In this document: positions 30,431 to 39,110 of the stretch, one piece after another | How the letters are laid out: every line of letters begins with the position of its first letter | Numbering within the stretch: the first letter of the stretch is position 1 | NCBI GenBank assembly: GCA_018716805.1 | Contig: DVJL01000042.1 | Location: forward strand, 1-40,456 | DNA length: 40,456 nt | Direction of reading: 5' to 3' | Source of the DNA: Candidatus Faecivicinus avistercoris | Lineage (GTDB): Bacteria; Bacillota; Clostridia; Christensenellales; Aristaeellaceae | Translations under genes and position numbers: made by a program | The notes under the pieces: generated by a model | Told to the model about the DNA's origin: nothing | Database searches by the model: none | Seen by the model: only the letters and a program-made list of their open reading frames with translations

Positions 30431-31810
30431 ATGGAACGAGCATTATTATTGAAGAAAATCGACGCCCAGCGCGCCTTTTTCGCCGCCGGAAAGACGCGGC
30501 CGGTCGAGGCGCGGCTGGAGGCGCTGCGCGCGCTGCGCGATGCGATCGCCGCCATGGAGGACGAGATCAACGCCGCGCTCAAGGCCGACCTCGGCAAGAG
30601 CGCGACGGAGAGCTACATGTGCGAGACGGGCATGGTGCTGTCCGAAATCAGCCACATGCTGAAGCACGCGAGGCGCTATTCCCGGCCGCTGCGCGCCCGA
30701 ACGCCGCTGGCGCAGTTTCACGCTTCGAGCCGCCAGCTGGCCTGCCCCTACGGCGTGGCGCTGGTCATGAGCCCGTGGAACTACCCGCTGATGCTGGCGC
30801 TGGACCCCGCCGTGGACGCCATCGCCGCGGGCAACACCGTGGTGCTCAAGCCGAGCGCCTACGCGCCCAGGACGTCCGAGGTGCTGGAAAAGCTCGTCGC
30901 CCGCGCGCTGCCGGCGGAGTGGATGTTCGTCGTCACCGGCGGGCGCGCGGAAAACGCGATGCTGCTGGACTGCAAGTTCGACTACATCTTCTTCACCGGC
31001 GGCGTCAACGTCGGCCGGCTGGTCATGGAGAAGGCCGCCGCGCACCTGACGCCCGTGACGCTGGAGCTGGGCGGCAAGAGCCCGTGCATCGTCGACCGCA
31101 CGGCCAACCTCGAGCTGGCCGCGAAGCGCATCGCCTTCGGCAAATTCCTGAACTGCGGCCAGACCTGCGTCGCGCCGGACTACATCTACTGCGACGAAGC
31201 CATCCGCGAACCGCTGGTCGAGGCGCTCAAGCGCGCCGTCGCCGCGCAGTACGGCGCGCGCCCGCTCGAAAATCCGAATTACGGCCGCATCGTCAACCGC
31301 AAGCACTTCGACCGGCTGACCGGGCTGATCGATCCGGCGAAGGTCGCGCTGGGCGGCGAATGCGACGAGTCGTCGCTGCGCATCGCGCCGACGGTTCTCG
31401 ACCGCGCGTCGTTTTCCGACGCCTGCATGGGCGAGGAGATCTTCGGCCCGATCCTGCCCGTGCTCACTTACCGCACGCTGGACGAGGCGCTCGCCGAAAT
31501 CGACGCCCGGCCCCACCCGCTGGCGCTGTACTTCTTCAGCGCCGACCGCGCGGCGCAGCGCCGGGTCATGGACAGCGCGCGGTTCGGCGGCGGCTGCATC
31601 AACGATACGATCATCCACCTCGCCACCTCGAACATGCCCTTCGGCGGCATGGGCGAGAGCGGCATGGGCGGCTACCACGGCCGCGCCGGCTTCGAGACGT
31701 TCACCCACCGCAAGAGCATCGTGGACAAGAAGACGTGGCTCGACCTGCCGATGCGCTATCAGCCCTACAACAAGCTCGGTGACCGGCTGATCCGGATGTT
31801 CCTGCGCTGA
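30431..31810 (+). CDS. Aldehyde dehydrogenase, class 3-like
   Basis: 459 residues, short form without the N-terminal extension of class 1/2 enzymes. MSPWNYP (113-119), Glu212 in ELGGKSP, catalytic Cys246 in NCGQTC, and EEIFGPILPV. The C-terminal tail KLGDRLIRMF resembles class 3 enzymes that oxidise medium or long-chain and aromatic aldehydes, some of them membrane-associated. That fits the SCP2-like partner, but the substrate is inferred. Start ATG with GGAGTGAGCC upstream. Last gene of the operon. Confidence 0.94.
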   Translation: MERALLLKKIDAQRAFFAAGKTRPVEARLEALRALRDAIAAMEDEINAALKADLGKSATESYMCETGMVLSEISHMLKHARRYSRPLRARTPLAQFHASSRQLACPYGVALVMSPWNYPLMLALDPAVDAIAAGNTVVLKPSAYAPRTSEVLEKLVARALPAEWMFVVTGGRAENAMLLDCKFDYIFFTGGVNVGRLVMEKAAAHLTPVTLELGGKSPCIVDRTANLELAAKRIAFGKFLNCGQTCVAPDYIYCDEAIREPLVEALKRAVAAQYGARPLENPNYGRIVNRKHFDRLTGLIDPAKVALGGECDESSLRIAPTVLDRASFSDACMGEEIFGPILPVLTYRTLDEALAEIDARPHPLALYFFSADRAAQRRVMDSARFGGGCINDTIIHLATSNMPFGGMGESGMGGYHGRAGFETFTHRKSIVDKKTWLDLPMRYQPYNKLGDRLIRMFLR

Positions 31811-31890
31811 AGCGGCAAGCGTCCGTCTTCTTCAAAGTTTCAGGAAGGGAAACGCCCGTCCGTCTAGCGATCTTCCGTTCGCCAAAATAG

Positions 31891-31926
31891 AAACCGTCCC
31901 GCACCTTTTCAGGCGCGGGACGGTTT
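31891..31926. terminator. Bidirectional terminator
   Basis: A 12-base perfect stem, AAACCGTCCCGC / GCGGGACGGTTT. It ends the aldehyde dehydrogenase operon (plus) and the esterase operon (minus), which converge here. Confidence 0.87.
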
Positions 31927-32002
31927 GTCAAAAGAGCCGTTTCCGAGGCGGCAGACGGCAGGATGGCGTTTTTCGCCAAAGCCGCTGCGCACGGCCGGGC
32001 GC

Positions 32003-32794
32003 TCAGGCTTCCTTCCCGAATCCCTGCGCCAACAGCCAGCGCTGGCACATGGGCGCCCACCCGGCAACCTCGGGAACCTCCGGCGCGAGGCCCAGACCGT
32101 GCGGGCCGTTCGGGAAGATGTGCAGCTCGAAGGGAACGCCCTTTGCGGCCAGCGCCCCGGCGAGCAGCAGGCTGTTCTGCACCGGCACGCAGTCGTCCTC
32201 GGCCGTGTGCCAGATGAAGGCCGGCGGCGTCTCGGCGGTGACGTTCAGCTCCGCGGAGAAGCGCCGCAGGAATTCTGGATCGTCGGCGTGGACGCCCAGC
32301 AGGTGCAGCCGCGAACCGATGTGCGGATAGGCATAGACGCTGACCACCGGATAGCACGGCACGAACACGTCCGGCCGCGAGGACAGCCGCTCGATGGGGT
32401 CCTCGGCGTCCGGGTCGCCGGGCGCATACAGCGTCGCGGCGGTGCAGGTCAGGTGGCCGCCGGCGGAGAAGCCGAGGATGCCGACCTTCTCGTAGCCCAT
32501 CGCGCGCACCGTGCGGATGGCGCGCAGCGCGTCGGTCAGCGGCGCGAGGCAATGGCACGGCGACACGCGGTAGTCGAGCACATAGGCAGAGATGCCGGCC
32601 TCGTTGAGCATCTCGGCGATGGGATAGCCCTCGTGATCGGTCGCCTTCATTTCGTAGCCGCCGCCGGGGCAGACGACCATCGCGCCGCGGCTGCCCTCAA
32701 TTCTGTATTCGGTGATCGAAGGCTGCGCCTGATCCGGCGATTCGGCGGTATAGGGTGCGGCCCCATTGGGCCAGAGTGGAATGACCTTGTGCAT
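32003..32794 (-). CDS. Alpha/beta hydrolase, acetyl-xylan-esterase-like
   Basis: 263 residues, no signal peptide. Oxyanion region CPGGGYEM, nucleophile Ser110 in GFSAGG, Asp200 or Asp201 in HTAEDDCVP, and His232 in FPNGPHGLGL. The set resembles small cytosolic esterases that remove acetyl groups from plant-sugar fragments. Start ATG with GGGAGG seven bases upstream. Last gene of a four-gene operon with a HAD phosphatase, xpt and a CorC-type protein. How it relates to xanthine salvage is not obvious. Confidence 0.88.
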   Translation of the reverse strand: MHKVIPLWPNGAAPYTAESPDQAQPSITEYRIEGSRGAMVVCPGGGYEMKATDHEGYPIAEMLNEAGISAYVLDYRVSPCHCLAPLTDALRAIRTVRAMGYEKVGILGFSAGGHLTCTAATLYAPGDPDAEDPIERLSSRPDVFVPCYPVVSVYAYPHIGSRLHLLGVHADDPEFLRRFSAELNVTAETPPAFIWHTAEDDCVPVQNSLLLAGALAAKGVPFELHIFPNGPHGLGLAPEVPEVAGWAPMCQRWLLAQGFGKEA

Positions 32795-32846
32795 AAAGAC
32801 GCCTCCCAGTAGGTCGTTTGGACGGTTCCGTTCGCGGATCGCCGCG

Positions 32847-33626
32847 TTACAGCAGCGGAACCATATCGCTCAGCCGGCCGAACTTCAAATCCGGCTTCGT
32901 CTCGGACTGGGCGAGCATCTCCTCGGTCGTCTCGCCGGACATGACCAGGATCGACAGCATCCCGCTGCGGCGGCCGGTCTCGATGTCGGTGTACAGCCGG
33001 TCGCCGACCATCGCCAGCTCGTTCACCTTCAGCCCGGTGCGGCGCAGCACGGCCTCGACGATGCCGGTGTGCGGCTTGCCGATGATCCGATCCGGACGGC
33101 GTCCGGTCGAGGCGGCGATGAAGTCGATGATCGCGCCGATGTCGGGCATGAAGCCGGTCTCGGTCGGACAGTTGAAGTCCGGATGGGTGGCGATATAGGG
33201 CAAGCCGGCGCGGACGAAATTGCAGACGTCCCACATCTTCTGGTAGGTCAGCGTGGTGTCAAAGCCGATGACGACGACCTCGGGGTTCTCGTCGTCCACC
33301 GCGATGCCGGCCTCGGCAAACTCGGCCTTCAGGAATTCGTTGCCCAGCACGAAGCAGCGCTTGCCGGGATACAGCTCATTGAGCTTCTCGCAGGTCGCCT
33401 CGCCGGAGGTCATGACCTTGCTGCGGTCGATGGACAGCCCCATCTTCGCCAGCTTCTGGACGTAGAAGTTCGCGTTGTGCGAGGAGTTGTTCGTCAGGAA
33501 CATGAAGTCGCGCCCGGAGGAAACGACCTTGTCGATGAAGTCGAGCGATCCGTCGATCAGCTGTCCGCCCAGATAGAAAGTCCCGTCCATGTCCAACAGA
33601 AAGCATTTCACGTCTTTGAGTTCCAT
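32847..33626 (-). CDS. HAD-superfamily phosphatase, NagD/class IIA type
   Basis: 259 residues from the ATG at 33626 (AAAGGA about eight bases upstream; the two upstream ATGs are too close to it). Motif I LLDMDGTFYLG with nucleophile Asp, motif II FLTNNSS, and GDRLYTDI for metal. The C2 cap insert (about 80-180) and IGKPHTGIVEAVL fit the NagD/AraL branch, which dephosphorylates sugar phosphates or nucleotides. Cytosolic. Encoded between xpt and the esterase on the same strand, with gaps of about 50 bases. Confidence 0.9.
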   Translation of the reverse strand: MELKDVKCFLLDMDGTFYLGGQLIDGSLDFIDKVVSSGRDFMFLTNNSSHNANFYVQKLAKMGLSIDRSKVMTSGEATCEKLNELYPGKRCFVLGNEFLKAEFAEAGIAVDDENPEVVVIGFDTTLTYQKMWDVCNFVRAGLPYIATHPDFNCPTETGFMPDIGAIIDFIAASTGRRPDRIIGKPHTGIVEAVLRRTGLKVNELAMVGDRLYTDIETGRRSGMLSILVMSGETTEEMLAQSETKPDLKFGRLSDMVPLL

Positions 33627-33647
33627 TTTTTTCATCCTTTGCATTCT

Positions 33648-33675
33648 GCGCGGAGTTTGGCCGCGCGGTTTTTTT
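33648..33675 (+). terminator. Plus-strand terminator inside a minus-strand operon
   Basis: GCGCGG (33648-33653), loop AGTTTGG, CCGCGC (33661-33666), then GG and seven T on the plus strand. The minus strand has A7 before it and no T-run after it, so it works only against the operon's direction. Confidence 0.7.
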
Positions 33676-34243
33676 ATTCAAATTCGATGACCCCTTCGGC
33701 CATCCGCCGGATCGGAGCGAGCGGCTCCACGCGGTAGCCGGCCTCGCGCAGCCGCCGCGCGCCGGGCTGAAACATCTTCGCGATCACCGCGCCGACGCCG
33801 ATGACCTCCGCGCCGGCCTGCTCGATCAGCCGAATCGCGCCGAACGCCGCCTCGCCGTTGGCGAGAAAATCGTCCACGAGCAGCACGCGGTCGCCTGGAT
33901 GGACGAACTGCCGCTTGAGCGTCAGCTGGTACGGCGCGTTCTTGGTGAACGAAAAGACCTCCGTCTGCAGGATGCCGTCCTGGAGAATGCTCGAAACCGA
34001 CTTCTTCAGGATGACCATCGGCACGCCCATCTGAAGCGCCGTCATCACCGCGGGCGCAATGCCGGACGATTCGATCGTCACCACGCGCGTGACGCCGTCG
34101 CCCGCGAAGCGCCGGGCGAACTCCTCCCCCACGGCGCGCATCAGCTGTGGATCGACCTGGTGGTTCAAAAACGAATCCACCAGCAGCACGCGGTCGCTCA
34201 GCGCGCGCCCGTCGGCGAGGATTCTCTGCCTGAGTTGTTCCAT
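33674..34243 (-). CDS. xpt: Xanthine phosphoribosyltransferase
   Basis: 189 residues. Very close to Firmicutes Xpt by eye: LSDRVLLVDSFLNHQVDP near the N-terminus, VTIESSGIAPAVMTALQMGVP, and the phosphoribosyl-pyrophosphate loop VLLVDDFLANGEA (120-132). It makes XMP from xanthine in the cytosol. Start ATG at 34243 (GGGGGAA just before it); a TTG nine bases upstream is a weaker alternative. Usually xpt is paired with a xanthine permease under a purine riboswitch. Here it follows a CorC-type gene by 18 bases and no riboswitch fits in between. Confidence 0.95.
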   Translation of the reverse strand: MEQLRQRILADGRALSDRVLLVDSFLNHQVDPQLMRAVGEEFARRFAGDGVTRVVTIESSGIAPAVMTALQMGVPMVILKKSVSSILQDGILQTEVFSFTKNAPYQLTLKRQFVHPGDRVLLVDDFLANGEAAFGAIRLIEQAGAEVIGVGAVIAKMFQPGARRLREAGYRVEPLAPIRRMAEGVIEFE

Positions 34244-34261
34244 TTCCCCCAACCGCCTTTC

Positions 34262-35572
34262 TCATTCGTTGGAATCGCCCGCCGCGGACGGATCGTCGAT
34301 CCGCTCGACCAGCGCCCATTCGACGCGCCGGTCGACAATCTCGGTCACCTGAATGCGCAGCCCGAAGCACTCGACCACCGGGCGCGCGCCGTCGGCGGGG
34401 ATCTCGGTCAACCGGCTGAACACCAGCCCGCCGAGGGTGTCGTATTCCTCGTCCAGCTCGAGCGGCGCGCCCGTGACCTCCGCGAGCGTCTCCAGATCGG
34501 TCGATCCGGAGACGCGCCAGCAGCGCTCGCCGAGCGGCGTGACGTCCTCGTCCTCCTTGGGATCGAATTCGTCGTAGATGTTGCCGACGATCTCCTCCAG
34601 CAGGTCCTCCAGCGTGATCAGCCCGCTCGTGCGGCCGTACTCGTCGATGACGATGGCCATGTGCTGCTTCTGCGTCTGCATTTCGCGAAACAGCACGTCC
34701 GTGCGCACCGACTCGGGCACGAGGTACGGCGGGCGGATGAGCGCGCGCACCGGCCGCTCGTCGCCCCGGCAGCGGCTCAGCAGAAAGTCCCGCGAGGTCA
34801 GCACGCCGATGACATTGTCGATGCCCTCCTCGTAGACGGGAAAGCGGGAGAGCCCGCTCTCCGCGATCGTGGCGAGCACTTCATCGGCGGCGGCATCGGC
34901 ATCGATGGCGGTGATGTCCCGCCGGTGCACCATGCAGTCCGAGGCGTCCATGCTGTTGAACTCGAAGATGTTTTCGATCATCTCCTTCTTGTCGGACTCG
35001 ATCGCGCCCTCCTCCTCGCCGAGCTCCATCATCATGCGGATCTCTTTCTCGGTCACGCGCTCGGCGTTTCCGCCGGGCCGGATGTGCAGCGGCCGGAGGA
35101 TGGCGTAACCGATGCCGTAGGCGGCGAGCATCACCGGCGTCAGCGCGCGCAGGATGCACTCGCCGGGCGCGGCGAGCAGCCGGATCGCGCCCTCGGGCGC
35201 ATGCGCGCCCGCGCTGCCGGGCACGATCAGCGCGAGCGCCATCGCGAGCACGGCGTAGACGATCAGCAGCACCAGCGAGCACAGCCAGACGGGCAGGTTG
35301 AGCGCTTCCGCCGCCGCCGGCGCGGCCCAGCTCAGCAGCGCAGCCGCCGAGGCCGACATCAAAAGCGCGAACGCCATGCGGAAGTCGCCGCGCCCGCGGT
35401 CATACCGGTCGAGCAGGCGGGCGAGCCGCTGCGCGGCGGGGTCTCCCTGCTTGGCGCGGGAGCGGGCGTCGTCTTCATCCACGCTGGGCAGCGCGGCGTT
35501 GAGCGCGCAGACAATCGCGGCGAGAAACAGGAACAGCACAGCCAGTATACACGGACCTAAAGGGTCAGCCAT
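34262..35572 (-). CDS. CNNM/CorC-type membrane protein with CBS domains
   Basis: 436 residues. N-terminal CNNM/DUF21 membrane domain (helices about 5-25, 65-87, 96-118 and 133-158), then MVHRRDITAIDAD starting a pair of CBS domains (about 210-330, with SRFPVYEEGIDNVIGVLTSRDF and VIDEYGRTSGLITLEDLLEEIVG) and a CorC/HlyC C-terminal domain (about 345-420). Relatives move magnesium or resist cobalt; some are misnamed haemolysins. Compared with typical members the membrane domain has extra Ala-rich stretches. First gene of its operon; start ATG with GGGAGG upstream. Confidence 0.9.
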   Translation of the reverse strand: MADPLGPCILAVLFLFLAAIVCALNAALPSVDEDDARSRAKQGDPAAQRLARLLDRYDRGRGDFRMAFALLMSASAAALLSWAAPAAAEALNLPVWLCSLVLLIVYAVLAMALALIVPGSAGAHAPEGAIRLLAAPGECILRALTPVMLAAYGIGYAILRPLHIRPGGNAERVTEKEIRMMMELGEEEGAIESDKKEMIENIFEFNSMDASDCMVHRRDITAIDADAAADEVLATIAESGLSRFPVYEEGIDNVIGVLTSRDFLLSRCRGDERPVRALIRPPYLVPESVRTDVLFREMQTQKQHMAIVIDEYGRTSGLITLEDLLEEIVGNIYDEFDPKEDEDVTPLGERCWRVSGSTDLETLAEVTGAPLELDEEYDTLGGLVFSRLTEIPADGARPVVECFGLRIQVTEIVDRRVEWALVERIDDPSAAGDSNE

Positions 35573-36000
35573 TTGGAGAAACCTCCCTTGGATGCATTTT
35601 CCTCATTATAGCATATCTCTGCGCCGTTGCACAGCATATTTCAAAATTTTGTCCGGACGGCCGCGCCGACCGCCCCTCCGCAGCGCAAAAAAAGGCGCGC
35701 GATCTCGGTGGGCCTTGACGGCCATCGCCCGCGGCACTTCGCCGGGACAGGGTCTCGCGGCCGCGCCGGCCATCCGCCCGCGGCATGAAAAAGGGCGCGG
35801 CGGCGAAACCTTCCGCTTCAACCGTTGCGCCCAAAATCCATCTGAAAAGGGAAAATCCGCCCCTCAATCGACGCTGGAAAAGCGATTCTCAGTGCAGATG
35901 CAAGCAATCCCGCCGGCCGCACAAGGCGCGCCGGAGCGAAATCCCGCCGGAAGCACGCTGAACGCGCGTCTTTCGGAATTCCCCCCGCCTTCAGCGCCCC
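35573..36000. other. 428-base gap, only a weak promoter seen
   Basis: Upstream of the CorC-type gene and downstream of the histidine kinase. GC-rich with open frames that lack ribosome sites. I see no terminator for the kinase operon. Confidence 0.5.
35605..35633 (-). promoter_or_regulatory. Probable promoter of the CorC/xpt operon
   Basis: Minus strand TATAAT (35605-35610) with a poor -35, TGTGCA (35628-35633), at 17 bases. Confidence 0.5.
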
Positions 36001-37128
36001 TTACGCCGCGCCCTCCGTGCGCGCCTTCGCGGCGCGCTTTCCGCCCTCCTCGCCGCGCCGGCGGCCGGAGGCGGATTCCTCGCGGCGGGCGGCGGGCGGG
36101 TCGGGCAGCGTGACGGTAAAGGTCGTGCCCTCGCCCACGCGGCTGTCGACCGCGACCTTGCCGGCGCAGAGGTCTACGATGCGCTTGACCAGCGAGAGCC
36201 CCAGGCCGTTGCCCTCGGTGGCGTGGGCGGAATCGCCCTGATAAAACTTTTCAAAGATGCGCTTCTGCGTGGCCTCGTCCATGCCCGATCCGTGATCGCG
36301 AATGGAGACCTCGATCGCGCTGCCGCGCCGCTGGCAGCACACGCCGAGCTCGCCGCCCTCGGGCGAAAACTTGATCGCATTGCCCAGCAGGTTGACCCAG
36401 ACGTGCGACATCATCTCCTCGTTGCCGATGTAGGTGACCTCGTCCAGATCGAGCGCCAGCTCCATGTCTTTCGCCGTCCACTGCTTTTCCAGGAGCAAAA
36501 TGCAGCTGCGCAGCTGTTCGTCCAGCCGGTACGGCTCCTTGTCGGTGACGATCTGCTGGTTTTCGAGCTTGGTCAACAGCAGGATGTTGCTCGCCATGTT
36601 CGCCAGCCGCTCGGACTCGCTGACGATGATCTCGGTATATTCGCGGCGCTGTTCGTCGCTCAGGTCGTCGCGCTGGAGCTGCTTGGCGAAGCCGCGGATG
36701 GAGACGATGGGCGTCTTGAACTCGTGGGAGAAGTTGTTGATGAAGTCCTTTCGGAACATCTCGATGCCGCCCAGCTCGCTGGCCATCTCGTTGAAGCTGC
36801 GGATCAATGTGCCCATGTCGCCCGGCGCGTCCTCGTCGACGCGCACGGAGAAATCGCCCTGCGAGACGCGGTACATGGCGTCGGTCAGGTCGTTCATCGG
36901 CCGAAGCTGCGAGCGGCCGACGCGCACGGCGATCATCATCGCGTACACGATCAGCACCAGTATGATGCCGAACGGCGAAAAGATGTGCGTCAGCAGGAAG
37001 CCCGGCACCAGCCCCAGAAAGAACAGCACCAGATAGGACGTGCCGGTCAGCGCGCCGGAGATCAGCAGCACGAAGAACAGGTACGCCACCAACAGCGCAT
37101 TGAACGAGTGCAGCGGGCCGCGCTTCAT
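36001..37128 (-). CDS. Sensor histidine kinase
   Basis: 375 residues. Two membrane helices (about 10-40 and 50-70) with almost no loop outside, so the signal is probably sensed in or at the membrane. HAMP linker (about 70-122), then the phospho-acceptor His135 in NNFSHEFKTPI, N box NLLGNAIKFSP, DHGSGMD, the F box IFEKFYQG, and GNGLGLSLV. A basic, low-complexity tail of about 30 residues ends the protein. It should phosphorylate the regulator encoded directly upstream, whose stop overlaps this start by four bases. Confidence 0.94.
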   Translation of the reverse strand: MKRGPLHSFNALLVAYLFFVLLISGALTGTSYLVLFFLGLVPGFLLTHIFSPFGIILVLIVYAMMIAVRVGRSQLRPMNDLTDAMYRVSQGDFSVRVDEDAPGDMGTLIRSFNEMASELGGIEMFRKDFINNFSHEFKTPIVSIRGFAKQLQRDDLSDEQRREYTEIIVSESERLANMASNILLLTKLENQQIVTDKEPYRLDEQLRSCILLLEKQWTAKDMELALDLDEVTYIGNEEMMSHVWVNLLGNAIKFSPEGGELGVCCQRRGSAIEVSIRDHGSGMDEATQKRIFEKFYQGDSAHATEGNGLGLSLVKRIVDLCAGKVAVDSRVGEGTTFTVTLPDPPAARREESASGRRRGEEGGKRAAKARTEGAA

Positions 37129-37799
37129 GACCGCTTCACCGCCTTGTAGCCCAGGCCACGAACGGTGACGATCTCGAAGTCCGGATCGCTGCGGAACCGG
37201 TCGCGCAGGCGGTTGATGTGCACGTCGACCGTGCGCTCATCGGACTCGCTGTCCATGTCCCAGATCTCGTCCATCAGCTGGCGGCGGGTGAAGATCTTGT
37301 TCTGATAGGAAAGCAGCTTGAACAGCAGCAGGAATTCCTTCTTCGGCAGCTCCACCGTGCCCTCCCGCGTGGTGACGGAGAGGGAATCGTAGTCGAGCAC
37401 GGTGCTGCCAACGGTCAAGCGGTGCTCGTTGACGATGCGGCTGCGGCGCAGCAGCGCGGCGATCCGCAGGATCATCTCCTCCTCATCCACGGGCTTGACC
37501 ATGTAGTCGTCCGTTCCAATGATGAACCCGCGGCGCTTGTCGGCGGGCTTTTCCTTGGCGGTGACCATCAGAATCGGCAGATCGCAGCCGGACGCCCGCA
37601 GCGTCTCGGTGAATTCATAGCCGTCCATGCGGGGCATCATGATGTCCAGCACGATGAGGTCGACGTGCTTTCTGTCCAGCACCTCCAGCGCCTCGACGCC
37701 ATCGCGCGCCAACAGCGGCTGATAGCCGTTCTGCGTCAACACCGTCTCCATCAGCTTGCGCGTATTTGCGTCGTCCTCGACAACCAGAATGTGAAACAT
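37125..37799 (-). CDS. OmpR-family response regulator
   Basis: 224 residues from the ATG at 37799 (GAGGTGAGAGT upstream). Receiver domain with acidic Asp pair VVEDD, phospho-acceptor Asp52 (LIVLDIMMP), Thr80 and Lys102 (VKPVD). The C-terminal winged helix (about 125-224) carries KKEFLLLFKLLSYQNKIFTRRQLMDEIW and ERTVDVHINRLRDRF. It is the DNA-binding partner of the kinase encoded next. Target genes are unknown. The long hairpin-rich region lies just upstream. Confidence 0.95.
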   Translation of the reverse strand: MFHILVVEDDANTRKLMETVLTQNGYQPLLARDGVEALEVLDRKHVDLIVLDIMMPRMDGYEFTETLRASGCDLPILMVTAKEKPADKRRGFIIGTDDYMVKPVDEEEMILRIAALLRRSRIVNEHRLTVGSTVLDYDSLSVTTREGTVELPKKEFLLLFKLLSYQNKIFTRRQLMDEIWDMDSESDERTVDVHINRLRDRFRSDPDFEIVTVRGLGYKAVKRS

Positions 37800-38195
37800 A
37801 CTCTCACCTCGCCCCCTATTCTGCCACAGGGATGTAAACTGATTATAAACGCAGGGCTTGTGGACGGGGAAGCGATGTGGACGGGGGAGCTTGCTCCCCC
37901 GCCACGACCACCCCCTCCACAATTTGCTTGAGTTTTATAATAAAACTCTGGCCGCAAATTGTGCAAGGAAGCGATTTTTGCTCTGGGAAATGGGATTTCC
38001 CGACGCAAAAATCAGCCCCCGTCTCCGACGCGCATGTCGCCGGAGACGATTTTAGTGCGAGAGGGCTTCGGCCCTCTCGCGCTCTCCCAGGATTGGCGGG
38101 CAGTGTCGCTTCTCGCTCGGGAACGGTTTTCTGGGGCGGTTTGACGGGCTTATGTCAGGGGGAAGCGACTCGGGAGGCTGTCAGAAGCCCGCCGC
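37800..38195. other. 396-base gap with hairpin array
   Basis: Between the ribokinase stop and the response-regulator start. Apart from the hairpins there is a TATAAT on the minus strand (37843-37848) without a good -35. Confidence 0.6.
37877..38080. repeat. Array of five consecutive stem-loops
   Basis: In order: 37877-37905 (GGGGGAGC TT GCTCCCCC, outer GTG/CAC); 37918-37963 (outer CACAATTTGC/GCAAATTGTG, inner GAGTTTTAT A ATAAAACTC); 37973-38013 (outer GATTTTTGC/GCAAAAATC, inner GGGAAAT GGG ATTTCCC); 38021-38047 (GTCTCCG/CGGAGAC); 38057-38080 (GCGAGAGGGC TTCG GCCCTCTCGC). Gaps between them are 7-12 bases. All stems are perfect. Confidence 0.9.
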
Positions 38196-39110
38196 TCAGC
38201 CCCGCGCCATCAGCGCCTGCGCCTGTTCAAGCGACGGCATTCCCTCCTGCGCGCCATAGGCAGTCACCGCCAGCGCGCCGGCCGCGTTGGCCAGCCGGAC
38301 GGCGTCGCGAAGCGGCCAGCCCATCGCCAGCCCCGCGGCCAGTCCGGCGTTAAACGTGTCCCCCGCGGCGGTGGTGTCCACGGCCCGGACGGAAAAGCCG
38401 GGCACGTGCTCGATGCCGTCGCGCGTTCCGATGTAGGCGCCGTCCGCGCCGCGCTTGTGGACGACCACGCGGCCGCTGCCGCCGACCAGATGGCGCACGC
38501 GTTCCTCGATCCCGGCGTCCTCGGGAAGGCCAGAGGTGACGGCCTTCAGCTCGGTCTCGTTCGGCGTCAGGAAGTCGACCGCGGAAAGCACGTCCTCCGG
38601 AAGCGGCACGGCCGGCGCGGGGTCGAGCAGAATCGTCTTGCCCATTTTGCGAAGCCTCCGCACGGCCTCGGCGACCGTGTCGAGCGGTATCTCCAGCTGG
38701 AGGAGGAAGATCTCGCAGTCCGCCGTCGCCTCGAGGGCGCGGTCGAGCCATTCGAGATCGCACAGGCCGTTCGCGCCGGGCGCGATGACGATGCAGTTCT
38801 CGCCCGCGGCGTTGACGAGGATGTCGGCCACGCCGGTCGCCGTCCCGGCCACGGCGTCTACCGCGCGGACGTCCACGCCGTTTTTGCGGAAGTGATCCAG
38901 ATAGCGCCTGCCGAACGCGTCGTCCCCGACGCGGCCGGCCATGCGAACCGGCGCGCCGAGCCGGCCCAGCGCGACGGCCTGATTGGCCCCCTTGCCGCCG
39001 GGCACGGTCTGGAAATTGCCGCCGGTCAGCGTCTCGCCGGCGGCGGGAAAGCGCGGCACGCTGAGCACCATGTCCATGTTGATCGAGCCGATGACGGCGC
39101 ACTTCTTCAT
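38196..39110 (-). CDS. rbsK: Ribokinase
   Basis: 304 residues. N-terminal GSINMDMVLSVPRFPAAGET, then PGGKGANQAVALGRLG (substrate binding), and the C-terminal PfkB signature DTTAAGDTFNAGLAAG with the catalytic Asp. It phosphorylates ribose to ribose 5-phosphate. Start ATG at 39110 with AAGGAGG upstream, overlapping the stop of the nucleoside hydrolase gene by four bases (ATGA). The coupling suggests that the ribose comes from that enzyme. Confidence 0.94.
   Translation of the reverse strand: MKKCAVIGSINMDMVLSVPRFPAAGETLTGGNFQTVPGGKGANQAVALGRLGAPVRMAGRVGDDAFGRRYLDHFRKNGVDVRAVDAVAGTATGVADILVNAAGENCIVIAPGANGLCDLEWLDRALEATADCEIFLLQLEIPLDTVAEAVRRLRKMGKTILLDPAPAVPLPEDVLSAVDFLTPNETELKAVTSGLPEDAGIEERVRHLVGGSGRVVVHKRGADGAYIGTRDGIEHVPGFSVRAVDTTAAGDTFNAGLAAGLAMGWPLRDAVRLANAAGALAVTAYGAQEGMPSLEQAQALMARG

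Noticed and set aside
33627-34300. Purine riboswitch before xpt
   Set aside because: Only 18 bases separate xpt from the upstream gene, which is too little for the aptamer, and I see no matching conserved core near 34250 or before 35572.
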